Of a DNA stretch of 64,000 nt, positions 12,023-23,654 are shown piece after piece. Every line of letters begins with the position of its first letter. Within the stretch, counting starts at the first letter, position 1. Location: assembly GCF_025399195.1 (NCBI RefSeq), contig NW_026252161.1, positions 26,457 to 90,456 of the forward strand, in the 5' to 3' direction. The position numbers and the translations under genes were made by a program. Source of the stretch: Umbelopsis ramanniana AG. Its lineage: Eukaryota; Mucoromycota; Umbelopsidomycetes; Umbelopsidales; Umbelopsidaceae. Below the pieces are notes generated by a model. The model was not told the origin of the DNA, ran no database searches, and saw only the letters and a program-made list of their open reading frames with translations.

Positions 12023-12657
12023 AGTAGCGTAGAATAGAGTAAAGAGAAAGCATGTAATAATCCACCAGAAGAACCGTCTTCTGGGACTGCCTGTAAAATT
12101 TGTCTAAACGGTGTAATGAGCTTTCATTGGTAGCAAACTGGCTAATATCGGAGTAAAAGGACCAGCTCTCACCGACCATGGGGCCCGGTGCCGCCAAAAG
12201 AAATCGGCATCTTAATGTTGGACGGAACTCAAGCAAGCTATGTTCAGTAAGGCCAAATGGCCTTTGCAAATGTTGTGTCAAATTGCTAACCAACCAAACT
12301 GAGGCAAGCGTAGCAATAAAGCTAAAATTTTAATTAATGTGATTGGCGCGCTATGTCAAACGTGAGGAGAGCAAGCACTGGAACTCATAGTGAGTTGCTT
12401 CCTTTCACAAAGAAGTAGCTGGCAGACGTAGTCAAAGCATTGCTACCAACGACCATGACGTCTCACCGTACGACGCATGTTGAAAAAGCAGGGCTGCTGG
12501 GGAACCATAACGATCACATGTATATTGCAACGTCACCGTCCTCTAAATTGCGGGCAAATCAGATTTGACTGTCGATTTTCCTTTTTGACAATTTTTGCAA
12601 GTCAGATTCTCCTCAACGACATTCATTCCTTTCAGTCATTCATTCAAAACGTCCTTG
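12023..12657. other. Promoter/intergenic region upstream of the SH3-SAM-PH-CH gene
   Basis: No gene supported in this ~635-bp gap between two plus-strand genes. I see no clear promoter element beyond AT-rich stretches. Confidence 0.4.
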
Positions 12658-15600
12658 ATGGAAGTGGTCTATGCCATTCACAACTTCGAGGCCGAAAACC
12701 CGGACGAAATAGCCTTTCGAATAGGCGATCCCATCACCGTGATTGAAAAGGACGAAAAGTTCTTAGATGGATGGTGGCAGGTAAGTCCTACTCTGTACTC
12801 CCGATCCACAAAGCAATAAAGCAGCTAATCTCGTTTGGATATAGGGACGAAACACGAAGGGCGACATTGGCCTCTTTCCAATGAACTACACATCTTATGA
12901 AAGACCGCTTGATATGGATACCGCCCCTCATACTCCCCAACCTATGCGAAAAGACCTCTACGCCGACGACACCGATTTGGAGACGCAAATCGACCACGCT
13001 ATCACCCAGATCAAAGTGCTTCCGTCGCCTGATATGTTTCCTCAAACACAATCCAGTCGCTCTACTCCCACCACATCCTCCTCCACTAAGAAAGCTTCCC
13101 TACGAAAAAAGAAAAAGAAGTCTCGTGCAGGCTCATTGACAAAATCTTCGTCTGCCTCACATCTCCCCACGCAAACCTCTATCTTCATGGTAGGCCGTTC
13201 ATCCCCTGCGGAATGGAATGTTCAGCAGGTTGGCGAGTGGCTAACCATGGTCGGACTTGATTCGGTGGTTCCCAATTTTACAAGTAAGTTTTGCTTTGCT
13301 AAAGGGAGTGATTTAAAGGGTGATAGGAGTGAAATTATCGCTATCCCCCATATTACATTGGAAAAGGAGATATCTAAAAAAAAAAAAAAAATTTACCCTG
13401 TAGGCCAAGAAATCAGTGGAGACATTCTGATGGATTTAACCATTGATGCGCTCAAGGAACTCGATATAAATACGTACGGTAAACGATATAAAATCATGAC
13501 AGCCATTTCAGCTTTAAAAGATGAGGTATCACGTCAAGAAGGTGGTGGTGGAAGCATTCACAGTCTTTCTGATGAAGATGTAAGTTCCACTGAACTCCAT
13601 GATGAAACCCGGTCGAAGAATGGAATGATTAACCTTGGGCTCCCTATAGAGTAAAAGTTCGGCTCTAGAGGAACCAGTGGCCAATACAGCAAATGCAAAG
13701 TCAACGGCCGTCAACGAAACCTATCCCGCCAAACCATCTGCATCAACACCTTCTTTTGCAAAATTCAACGGCGACATAAATCGCTTGCCGGCGAATAAGC
13801 TGGCTCCCGGCGGACAGTCCATCAGCATCCCCACCGCCCTTAATGACTACACATTTCAACAGCAAGGTCCTCCGCGACGAGCTCCGGCCCCTCCGTCTAT
13901 CACTCAGTCACCTGAACCCTCAATTTCTGCAGATTCACAACAGAGTAGAGATGTTCGATTTGGTGGTGGTAGTAGTAAGGGCTTTTTAAGCGACGACCCT
14001 GTGTCTGAATATAGCACTACTCGGTTATCACCTTCCAACCGACCGTTGTCACCACAAAGTACCGGCACAGCTCCTTCCGTTACTCGTTCAAACACATTCA
14101 ACACGATCTCATCCAAGCAATCTATTTCCACTGTCGGTTCAAATGGAACGAATTTCAGTGGCGACCGCTCCACTATGCCCTCTTTCGGAAAACACACTGT
14201 CATTCCACGTCCCAACCCCACCAACCATAGTATGTCCGACCTGTGGTCAGAGTCAGTTGACAAAGGCTCATCCGTCTTGGAAAGAACACCCTCGGATGGA
14301 CTGAATGGAATGCGAAACAAATATGTAAGCCTCGGGGGTATGGAGATATGAGTTGACTGTTTTACTTACCTAAGCCATGCAGGAATCCAACAAGTTTGGT
14401 CAAGCACCAAATGGTCTTCGTGGACCTGAAAGTCAAATCATGCACCGCCCCTCTGTAGATGCCCCTAGTGGTCAACGATTCCCTCTGCCTGAACCCGGTC
14501 AATTGCCTGAGAAGGAGGGCTGGTTACATAAGCAAAGTGACAAATACAAGACCTGGAATAGGAGATGGTTTGTGCTCAAAGGACCCAACCTATTTTACTT
14601 CAAAAGTCCTCGAGATGTTCGTATGAAGGGAATCATCAACTTGCGCGGCTACAAAATTTCCATTGATGAGGACATCAACCCTGGCAAATACTGCTTCAAG
14701 GCTAAGCATGAACGGGAGAGGACGTTCTTCTTCTATACGGATGGAGATGTTGAGTTGAGACAGTGGGTCAAGGCACTTATGAAAGCGACCATTTCTCGCG
14801 ACTTTTCAGCGCCTGTCATGTCGTCCAATCATGTCGCAACCGTGTCATTGGAAGCGGCTAGAAAGATGCGTCCTCGTCCACCGTCCATGATTTTGTACAA
14901 GAAGAACGAAAATCGTAACATCAATGGCAGCCAGCGTGATAAGGCTATGCTTTCACCACCGTTGATGGAAGAAGAAGAGAATTTCTCGCCTGCCGATAGC
15001 AAAATGAGCTTGCGTCAAAAGTCGTCAAATCAAACTCGCGAATCAGGTATTACTGTACATCATAATATTATGCATCACCACGACAGTGAGATTCCCTCTC
15101 TACCATCCAATGGTGGTCAATCATGGTATGAGGAACAAAGCTTGCCCAAGCAATCGTTGTTTGATATCAATAACGACGACGAAGATTTGATTGATCCCCA
15201 CCATGACCGAGCTCCGTCCATGATGCCAAGCTCTTTTTCACGCAGCTCATGGGCGCCTACCGACTATGTTTCCTGGATCAACACTCACCTTCCTCCGGGA
15301 AAACAAGTCATAGATCTGTCCAATGCCTTCCGAAATGGCGATACTTTGATTCAGTTGCTACAGCAGCTCAGCGGTAAAGAAGTTCGACGACCTCAACCTC
15401 AAAAGGGCGGAAGTGTCAGCATGGCTATGTTGGACAATATTGTTGCTGCCTTCAAGTTTATGGGACGAGAAGGCGTAGTTGTGGATGGTCGATACACGAT
15501 TAAAGGTAAAGATAGGAGTAACATTAAAAAGGGGGTGGTGGCAGGAGACACCTTACTAAATATGATGCATCATCCTATTTTTTTTTTCAGATGTGTTTGG

Positions 15601-15814
15601 AGGAAATGAAGTCAAGATTATGGAAATGCTCGATGCTATTCGCGCTTGGTCAGATGAAATGGGGTACGAACAAACCAATTCTCTCCGAATACAACAACCT
15701 GATAGCGGTAGAAAATCTCCAAGAGTTGGCACTGGAGGCACTTTTGGAGGCGAGGATGATAAAGTGAAGGAAAGCCTTCGTATGATTTCTAGTGAAGATG
15801 AAGGAGGTCTTTGA
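12658..15814 (+). CDS. Boi-like polarity scaffold: SH3, SAM, PH and CH-like domains
   Basis: Six exons (12658-12780, 12845-13283, 13404-13579, 13650-14324, 14383-15505, 15591-15814), 919 residues. SH3 at about 1-60 (VVYAIHNFEAENPDEIAF, GWWQGRNTKGDIGLFPMNY). SAM at about 160-228 (EWNVQQVGEWLTMVGLD, DILMDLTIDALKELDI). PH at about 512-612 (KEGWLHKQSDKYKTWNRRWFVLKG). A C-terminal helical segment at about 764-885 resembles a calponin-homology domain (DYVSWINTHLPPGKQVIDL, NGDTLIQLLQQLSGKEV). SH3-SAM-PH order matches yeast Boi1/Boi2, which bind Cdc42 machinery and the exocyst at growth sites; the CH-like tail is not part of the yeast proteins. Linkers are Ser/Pro/Thr-rich. Intron 2 contains an A13 run near 13379-13391. 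Confidence 0.85.
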
Positions 15815-16342
15815 ACAGAACAACGTGCATAGAGACGTTCAGCTCTCCTTCAGCTGATGCTCGCCAAGAAAAAAAATAGCTCAAACCCATCCCCGGTGCT
15901 TTATGTGGGCAAAAACTCGACGTGGATTTCTAGATGCAAGCACCCCCCACTCCATTCATTCGCAAAATTACGCAAGATAGATACAGCAAGCTCACCCGAA
16001 AAAAAAATCTGTTTTTACCAAAGTCTTCTCAGAGCTCTAAAGCTCCCATTCTGTCCCTTCAATTCTTCCTTCACCTTTAACCCCTCTTTAATGTCAGAAC
16101 ACTATTATTATTATTTTCCTCAACTACATATAGTCTTTCATATATATACTATTCATGCAACAGTAAAGATACTTTCACTTTTTATCAATTTTCCTGTTGT
16201 TTAATTAAAGCCGGAACATGACTTTGTCGTATTGTGATTGTAGGATGTCTACATATTATTTTGAGGAACGGGGTTTCCCATTATCTACCCATGACATCCA
16301 GGTATGGTTTGGAAAGGTATATGTACAAGAGGTGTTCGTGAA
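15815..16342. other. Tail-to-tail 3' flanks
   Basis: Between the convergent ends of the Boi-like gene and PSF3. AT-rich, with a TAT trinucleotide run near 16102 and ATATATA near 16140. Poly(A)-addition signals are plausible but not individually supported. No gene seen. Confidence 0.4.
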
Positions 16343-17356
16343 CTAGTAAGACACAGCAGATTGCAATAATGGCTTCGACCCGCTTTGCCAGCTTTTCATG
16401 GCCATAGCGCTATCGTGAGCAAGTTTAAATACTAAGGATGTTTCTTACAATTAGTTAAACCACAGATGAGCAAGTCTTTCATATCATGTTACAGTACATA
16501 CACTGTCGTTCTGTCTCGTCCAGCTTCCGCGTGAAATGAGAAGAGTCGGTATTCAAGACGGTCTGCGCATGATCCAGGATCATATAGAGCCGCTTCCTAA
16601 AGGACTGTTTGTAGCAATGGCGTCATATTAGCAACATGTCGCACCATATAGTGTAGAGAACCATGTATGTATGCACTTGCCAATTTCAAAACTTGGGCAA
16701 GCTGCTCTTGCTCAAACTTTTGCACAAACTTGATACCAAGCCGATGAAAATATGGATGTATTCTTCTGGTATCAACCGACGTAGGTCCAGCAATAATAGC
16801 GTTACGAACTCTATTGTTGTATATTCTAGGGGTCTCCATGTCGAATAGCGTTCTATGGTTCAAGCAACAGGTTAGAGGATAGGGTTTCCTGTCCAAGGGA
16901 AGAATGTGGGTTATGCTTACTCGTCCCGCTGGCTATGCAAGAGACAATGTTACTACTCTGATCTGACTTCACGTCCTAACGTATGTAGATGAAAATAGAC
17001 ACTCACTAGAACTCTACTAGGGACTCCGCAAGCCAGTACGGCAGTTCCACCTTAGTCCCACTTGGTACCTGTACAGAGCCTGTTCAGCCAATGCCATTCA
17101 CAATGTCGTGTACAGCACATGCTTACAACCATAGACTTACCGCAACTCCTTCTCCAGTCAAGTTCAGCTCTGCTCCTACACTGTCATTGAATCTTCCAGG
17201 TACTTTCTGCAACCATGGAATGTCAATTGCCAATCATGTTAGACAGCTGTACAAGTAGATCTTTCCTCTGTTCCAATCAACTAAATCAAAAATTCTTGCC
17301 TCGTGTTCTGCTAGTATGGCGTCTATGTCATAATATTCGTCACCTAAAGAGCTCAT
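16343..17356 (-). CDS. PSF3: GINS complex subunit Psf3
   Basis: Seven exons: 17356-17300, 17206-17141, 17068-17007, 16932-16921 (12 bp), 16852-16681, 16604-16502 and 16431-16343; 186 residues. The model follows the Psf3 family throughout: YYDIDAILAEHEKVP at the N-terminus, VPSGTKVELPYWLAESL, a central helix with PRIYNNRVRNAI and HPYFHRLGIKF, FRKRLYMILDHAQ, and FTRKLDETERQLFKLAHDS near the end. Psf3 is one of four GINS subunits; GINS joins Cdc45 and MCM in the replicative helicase. Introns 1 and 5 use GC-AG borders (GAG|GCAAGA and TTG|GCAAGT); family continuity requires both. The 12-bp fourth exon restores phase exactly. The region just upstream of the start is rich in ACGCG boxes. Confidence 0.9.
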
Positions 17357-17447
17357 ACTACTGCTGCTCAGGTAGTGGATTGGGAACTAGAGTGGGGGTA
17401 TGGTGGAAGAAAACGAGAAAGTGTAATAAAAGAAACGAGTCCTGCAC

Positions 17448-17512
17448 AAAACGCGGGTGAAACGCGACGCTCGCGATTTTTTAAAAATTTTGGCAGGGAA
17501 AAAATTCGCGCC
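17448..17512. promoter_or_regulatory. ACGCG/E2F-type box cluster in the PSF3 promoter
   Basis: About 90-155 bp upstream of the PSF3 start: AAACGCG appears twice (17449-17455 and 17460-17466), TCGCGA at 17471, and TTCGCGCC at 17505-17512. ACGCG is the core of the MluI cell-cycle box bound by MBF in fungi, and TTCGCGCC resembles an E2F/SBF-type site. G1/S regulation fits a replication gene but is inferred. Confidence 0.5.
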
Positions 17513-17608
17513 CGCTCCTCTCAGAAATTTGCTACGACATTGGATGAGAATTTATTTATTATATAATCGGCCATTCTACATGCGTCAACACAGCAGTTGT
17601 TGTTCTAT

Positions 17609-19072
17609 CTAGAAGCTGTTAGCCTGGGGAAGAGTGGCGGGAGTGTCGGTTCTGGGCTTGTGCAAGAACAGGTGCTCAAAGGTGGAAGACCAAGCAGTAC
17701 GGGGAGTAAGGTTGTCAAGATCCCAGAGTTCAGCAAGGAAAGCGGGGATACTGGCGTGAGAGTAGGTGCGACCCTTGTTCTTGCCTTCGTGTTCAATGAC
17801 ACCCTTACCGACCCAAGGAGACATCATGATAGTGGGGACACGGACACCGAGACGAGTGAAGTCAAAGGTAGCGTTCTTTCCATCGTGAGCCAATTCAGTG
17901 TAGGTCAAGCTATCGCCAGCAGGAACATTGACGGGAGGGGCAACGTGATCAGCGAAACCGCCACCTTCGTCGAAGGTAACGATGAAGAGAGTTTCGTTCC
18001 ACTGAGGTCCATTGCGAAGACTCTCGTAGATTCCTTTGATGAAGTTCTCGCCCATGCTGATGGGAGAAGGAGGGTGCATAGATTGGTAGCTGCAGCATTC
18101 AGGGTTGATGTAGGTAAATTGAGGCAAAGTACCGTTAGCAGCATCGGTATAGAACTCGCTAAGGAACTTGAGGTTAGTGTCAATGGCTCCACTGGTGATG
18201 GTCCAGTTGTAGAAAACGGCATCAGGGTTGAAACCCTTGGCCTTCTGACCAGGCTTGTTAACACCGTTGGGGTTAGTGGAGGAGTTGGAGTAGTTGATCC
18301 AGGTGATGTTGTTCTCGGACAACTGCTGGAAGATGGACTTTTGAGGAAGACCACCATAGTTGAAGCCAGCATCGTTGGAACCGTGACCGTGGCTGGTACC
18401 AGAGGTAATCTAGAGGATGAGTGAATATTGTCAGTTTAAGACAATCCATTCCTCGTAGCATTGCTATACAACCATTTCAGCTTCAGAACTTACGTAGGCA
18501 CGGTTGGGGTTAGTGGGACCGGGAACATCACAGAACCACTTGTCGAAAAGAACATAGTTCTTGGCCATATCCTCAAAGACAGGGATATGGGCGGCAGTGT
18601 AGTAGTTCAAGATTTCGGAAGCACGAGTGGCATCACCGGGGTGCTTGTTGGAAACCTGTTGTTCGGTAAGGAAACCGAGAAGGTTAGGCTTGAGGTGACC
18701 CTTCTTGATGAGGGTCTCATCAGGATGGTAGGTACTGTACAAGCCGAAGGAAGTACCAGTGATAGAGTGGTTGGGATCGTCGTTAGCGATGTCGTTGGCA
18801 GGGGCCAACTTGTCAGCGCATGTGATGTTCTCCAAAGGGAAACTGACGTTCAATGGGTTGCAGAAACGTCTACCAACCATACCATCGATATCATGGCTAT
18901 AGGTGAAACCTCCAGCAAGAGTATCGAAGGATCTGTTCTCTTGAACCAAGACAACGACATTTTTGATGTTGTTCTTCCAGGACGAAACACCGTGACCGTG
19001 GGGGTTTTGGTGGGGCTTGGCAGATGCCACGACGGCAAGGAGAGCTACAGCAGCAGCCTTGAGCAAAACCAT
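17609..19072 (-). CDS. Secreted phosphoesterase family protein, copy A
   Basis: Two exons (19072-18494 and 18409-17609), 459 residues. Signal peptide MVLLKAAAVALLAVVASA, then a phosphoesterase-family domain (the family of bacterial non-specific phospholipases C and fungal acid phosphatases). Diagnostic motifs are VVVLVQENRSFDTLAGGF at about 39-56 and FDEGGGFADHV, with SPWVGKG and HASIPAFLAELW towards the end. Likely secreted and N-glycosylated (several NxS/T sites), releasing phosphate or cleaving phospholipid head groups; the substrate cannot be told from sequence. A near-identical tandem copy lies upstream on the same strand, with its intron at the same position and phase and second exons of identical length (801 bp). 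Strong codon bias leaves long open antisense frames, which are not genes. Confidence 0.88.
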
Positions 19073-20922
19073 ATTACTATACGATAGATCTGAGGCCCTT
19101 CCATTATGAAATGATGCACCATATTTATTGGAATGCAAATACTTCTGCTGTGCAGTGAGACGTCCCTGGGCACGTGTGCAGCAATCTTGGATTGACGGAG
19201 CCTCGTCCTACCACATCCTTCTCACTTTGGCTACTAATATATAATTGCCAGCCAATCGCAGCGGTACCAAGGATCATGCCCAGCATATTCACCAAAAAAC
19301 ATGAATGCAATGGAGACCACATGCATGCTCAAATTTAGTCTAAATGCCTCTATTCTGGAATCACCAGTTACACTTGATTGTCGGTGCCAGACTAATTAAC
19401 CCGTACAACGTCAACCCAAAGCCTTGTAACGGACTATCCCCGAAATCCCCCTAAGATGAGCACCTTCTTGCGAATGAAGACGTCCATGGATGGGTGTTAA
19501 AGTTGGTATATAGCAGAAGACCCCAAATCGTGATTGTACAGCGAATGCCATCAGCTACTTTGATTACAGCAAAAAAAAGCTTTTATGACGTATAATTCAA
19601 TCGGCATTTTTGTATATCGCCAATAAACGTGTCGAATGGAGACTTTGTATCCAAATACTTACTAGTCGCTGTAGCTTTAAAATGGTTTCCCTGAATTCTA
19701 TCTGGGTTGTGTCGTTTATCAAACAACGAACAATTCAAAAGTAAAAAGAGTGGCAACGACAGATAGTTTATCTTAGGAATGTGGCAATTATAACTGGAAA
19801 CCTGGGTAAACATGCCTACTTTACCGGTTTTTCACGCTTCAATGGAGGATGTACGAATTGATTTAGGTTTTTGAAATTCCCCGTAGATAATTCCGCAGTA
19901 TTGGGGGAGATGCATGGAACCGCTTTACGTTTCTTCTTTGTTTTACCAAGGCACTCATAAAAGTTATTCGTTCTTGATAGATGTTCATATTCATGTGCGT
20001 TCCGAACACTAGAAATACCATCGTCCACTGATCGTATAGCGCTGATAATTACGCTAGACCCTATGCTTACCTATTCTCTAGGTGCCGAGATTAAGCTTTA
20101 CACGTTCTGAGCCTAGCCAATGAAAATATGCGCAATGTTATACATTGCTGGCGAAGGTGGATGAATCAACGATATTGATGTGTGGTCTGGAACATTGTAT
20201 ATCCGAAGACTCTTATGCTTAGTGGAACGAGACTGATTGTTCCAAAGGTGGAAGAAATCATGTACTTTTACCATGACGATGCTAATTAATTTATTTTTTC
20301 ACTTAAAGGCGTTCGATACTATGCAGAAACCTTTTGTTCATGGCATCAAATGGCTCAGTTTTCGGTCGCTTCTCCGAGCTGCCGGATTCCGACTTGGTAA
20401 GTACCATTAACTTGGTTCAATAGTAACTCCACCTCGGTGATTACTGGGTCCCCGAAGAGCTAAAGGCTGAGTCGAGCAGATCTCAGATTATATGAACCAA
20501 AACGTGCCGCAAAATCGTATTATCTTGTGCCGACTTCTTGGCAAGACTGAATTTGTCTCCGCCGGTATCGCGACTTTATCGTTGTACCTGAATTTCCCCA
20601 TCAGCAAGAGCCAATCTAATAACATTGCAGCTGAATGGCCAAACTGCATTGCCACAAATCACCGTCTTCTTTTCACTTCTTCCTTATCACATTGCCGAAA
20701 AGTAGGAATCATGCCCGACAGAAATCACTCTGAAGAGGCACCAAGGTGACGGTAACCCGGTAAAGTGGGGAACGTCAAAATCCAAAACCAGGGTTTTTTT
20801 TATTTTTGCCCTGCAAACATTGCCACAAAGTCAGTGGACTCCAGGATCAACCTTTCGTTTTATTAACTGATACACGTTTTTACATATCACTGATAGTTTC
20901 AATCGTTATGCTGGCCCTTCCT
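19073..20922. other. Intergenic spacer between the phosphoesterase copies
   Basis: AT-rich, no supported gene. The end nearest copy A holds its promoter (CACGTG at 19171 and an AATAAATA TATA-like element near 19121). A 70-codon minus-strand frame at 19816-20028 has no recognisable features and I do not call it. Confidence 0.4.
19171..19176. promoter_or_regulatory. CACGTG box upstream of phosphoesterase copy A
   Basis: GCACGTGTG about 100 bp upstream of the start codon, with a TATA-like AATAAATA between it and the ATG. Pho4-type bHLH factors bind CACGTG in yeast phosphate-starvation promoters; phosphate control here is inferred from the gene type and the shared layout with copy B. Confidence 0.45.
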
Positions 20923-22345
20923 TTAAAAGGTGTTAACGGAAGGCAAGGTGGCGGGAGTGTCAGTTCTGGGCTTGCTCAAGAACAAGTGCTCAAAGGTGGA
21001 AGACCAAGCAGTACGAGGAGTAAGGTTGTCAAGGTCCCAGAGTTCAGCAAGGAAAGCGGGGATACTGGCGTGAGAGTAGGTGCGACCCTTGTTCTTGCCT
21101 TCGTGTTCAATGATACCCTGACCGACCCAGGGAGACATCAAGATAGTGGGGACACGGACACCGAGACGAGTGAAGTCAAAGGTAGCGTTCTTTCCATCGT
21201 GAGCCAATTCAGTGTAGGTCAAGCTATCACCCGCGGGAACATTGACGGGAGGGAAGACGTGATCAGCGAAGCCGCCACCCTCGTCGAAGGTAAGAACGAA
21301 GAGAGTCTGATTCCATTGAGGTCCACCACGAAGAGCTTCATAAATGCTCTTAAGGAAGCTCTCACCCAAGCTGATAGGAGAAGGAGGATGCATGGAGTCG
21401 TAGCTGCAGCATTCAGGGTTGATATAGCTGAAAGAAGGAAGACTGCCGCTTGCTGCGTCGTCAAAGAAGTGTTGGATGCCCTTGACGTTGGTGTCGATGG
21501 CTCCACTGGCAATGGTCCAGTTGTAGAAAATGGAATCAGGGTTGAAACCTGTAATGGGCTGTCCAGGCTTAATATAACCGGCAGCATTACCGGAGGAGTT
21601 GGAGTAGTTGATCCAAGAGATCTTCTTCTCGGACAATTGCTGGAAGATGGACTTTTGGGGAAGACCACCATAGTCGAAGCCAGCATCGTTGGAACCGTGA
21701 CCGTGGCTGGTACCAGAGGTAATCTAATATAAGATCGGCATAAGCAATAAAGAAAAACCAGGTTTGGACAATTTTCACCTAGCTCAGACTTACATAGGCA
21801 CGGTTGGGATTAGTGGGACCGGGAACATCACAGAACCACTTGTCGAAAAGAACATAGTTCTTGGCCATATCCTCAAAGACAGGGATATGGGCGGCAGTGT
21901 AGTAGTTCAAAATTTCGGAAGCACGAGTGGCATTACCGGGATGGCCATTGGCAACCTGTTGCTCGGTAAGGAAACCGAGAAGGTTGGGCTCGAGGTGGCC
22001 CTTCTTGATGAGCTCCTCATTGGGATGGTAGGTACTGTACAGACCGAAGGAAGTGCCGGTGACAGAGTGGTTGGGATCGTCGTTAGCGATATCGTTGGCG
22101 GGGGCCAACTTGTCGGAGCAGATGATGTTTTGAAGTGGATGACTGACGTTCAGAGGGTTGCAGAAAAGTCTTCCAACCATACCATCGATATCCTTGCTAT
22201 AGGTGAATCCTCCAGCAAGAGTATCGAAGGATCTGTTCTCTTGAACCAGGACAACAACGTTCTTAATATTGTCCTTCCATGAGGAGGGCGCCGCCGATGC
22301 AATGGTGGCCAAGAGGGCTACTCCGGCAGCCTTGATCAAAACCAT
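20923..22345 (-). CDS. Secreted phosphoesterase family protein, copy B
   Basis: Two exons (22345-21794 and 21723-20923), 450 residues. Signal peptide MVLIKAAGVALLATIASA. The rest is closely similar to copy A, but lacks the His/Gly-rich stretch found just after the signal peptide of copy A (HQNPHGHG). The ENRSFDTLAGGF and FDEGGGFADHV motifs are intact. The splice site is in the same codon context (AAY CGN GCC TAY | ATT ACC). Differences are concentrated in the middle (residues around SSGNAAGYIKPGQ), consistent with a functional duplicate under divergence rather than a recent copy. Expected role: extracellular phosphoester hydrolysis, specificity unknown. Confidence 0.88.
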
Positions 22346-22427
22346 AATGGACAGAGCTTCAAGAGTTGCAAATCCAAGAAAATACCTTCAGTATTTATTG
22401 CAAGCATAACATGCAGTGCGTCTTGTA

Positions 22428-22510
22428 CACGTGCAAGGGGTTTTGTGCCGTTTGGCCGTCTCATTAAACAAAAAGTTTCCCAGAAGACCGTGGCCGGATC
22501 CAGGCACGTG
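22428..22510. promoter_or_regulatory. Two CACGTG boxes upstream of phosphoesterase copy B
   Basis: CACGTG at 22428-22433 and, within the palindrome AGGCACGTGCCT, at 22505-22510; about 85 and 160 bp upstream of the start. A TATA-like AATAAATA lies near 22391. The layout mirrors copy A. Confidence 0.5.
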
Positions 22511-23654
22511 CCTCCATTTTTGGCATAATTTCTCCAAATTGGGTTTTCAGCAACCAATCATGGTGATCTCAATAGACACGCTTGACATTTGCAGTCTACG
22601 CAACTTCATCGAATATAGTGGTTTTATCCTAAAATCGCCTTTTTCATTGCGGAGTGCTACATACGAATGTCGGCTGTACCTTCAGTATTAGTACAAAAAC
22701 CGACGGAATGGAAGTAACCCTCACGATATCTGAACAAGAAGGTGATAAAGCGTTGGAGGATTATGCACTGGATAGGCCAAATCACAATAACGATGAACCT
22801 GGCATTATTGTATAGAAGGTATGGCAGACTTTACATTTCGCTTTCTGAAACCATGGACCGTCTTGTTTCTCCAAAATCTCGCAAGGCAATGTAAACTTCG
22901 AATTAATTTGGGCAAAACAATTCCCCGTCAGTATTCTCAGTTTCTTTTACATTCCATTGAACATCGTTGTATCCGAGATTCCGCGTACTCTGATCACTTC
23001 GTAAAATGAATAAATCTTAATGATAAAGCGTGGAATGCCATCTAGCTCGAATGAAAGGCTTTTTGGAATAACGCCGTAGTGAAGTAGGTGGTTTTCTCAT
23101 GACAAACGTGTCGTAGCCATGAAATAAACTGCCCCATATCACTCATTGACTCTGAGCATGTGCTAAAGAACGTGTTCCCAATGGTACTGCCACACAATGA
23201 ACTCATTCAGTGGGCAGTCTTGGCGCTTATGAACTTGAAGGGCTTTGGCGACATAAACTCAGATTTTCGAACAATGCTGCTCAACCTAATATCCACTAAA
23301 TGCATCTGGATTTCGGTCTGTAATTTTTCAAAATGTGCTCTGCCAAAGTCGATTTCGTGAGACGAGATTTTGTATCAAAAGATTATCTCGACCATCGATT
23401 TATAATGCAATGTTCAACATAGCAGCTGCATGCAGCTGGAGTATGACATGCAGGCATATACTCATTTGGAAGGAAAAAAGAAACAATAAGTGTAGATACC
23501 ATAAATATCACTGGATACAGTAACAGGGCATCATTTGTATATCTTGCACGTTATTATCACGTTTCATTGCAACAAAGTTCTGAGAGCAATGTCAAGAATA
23601 CGCCATAACAGTCAATAACTTTATCGTTTGCTTTTCTAGAAGGTGCCGATCATG

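Noticed and set aside
16597-16896. Unspliced 99-codon frame as a separate small protein
   Set aside because: Part of it is PSF3 exon 5; the ends run into introns.
17597-18424. Long open frame on the plus strand (275 codons) antisense to phosphoesterase copy A
   Set aside because: It mirrors the codon-biased coding strand; copy B has an equivalent antisense frame, and the sense strand has a signal peptide, motifs and a conserved splice site.
19816-20028. 70-codon minus-strand frame between phosphoesterase genes
   Set aside because: No domain, signal peptide or supporting splice sites, and it lies in AT-rich spacer.
20806-21732. 308-codon plus-strand frame antisense to phosphoesterase copy B
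   Set aside because: Same explanation as for copy A; no independent protein features.
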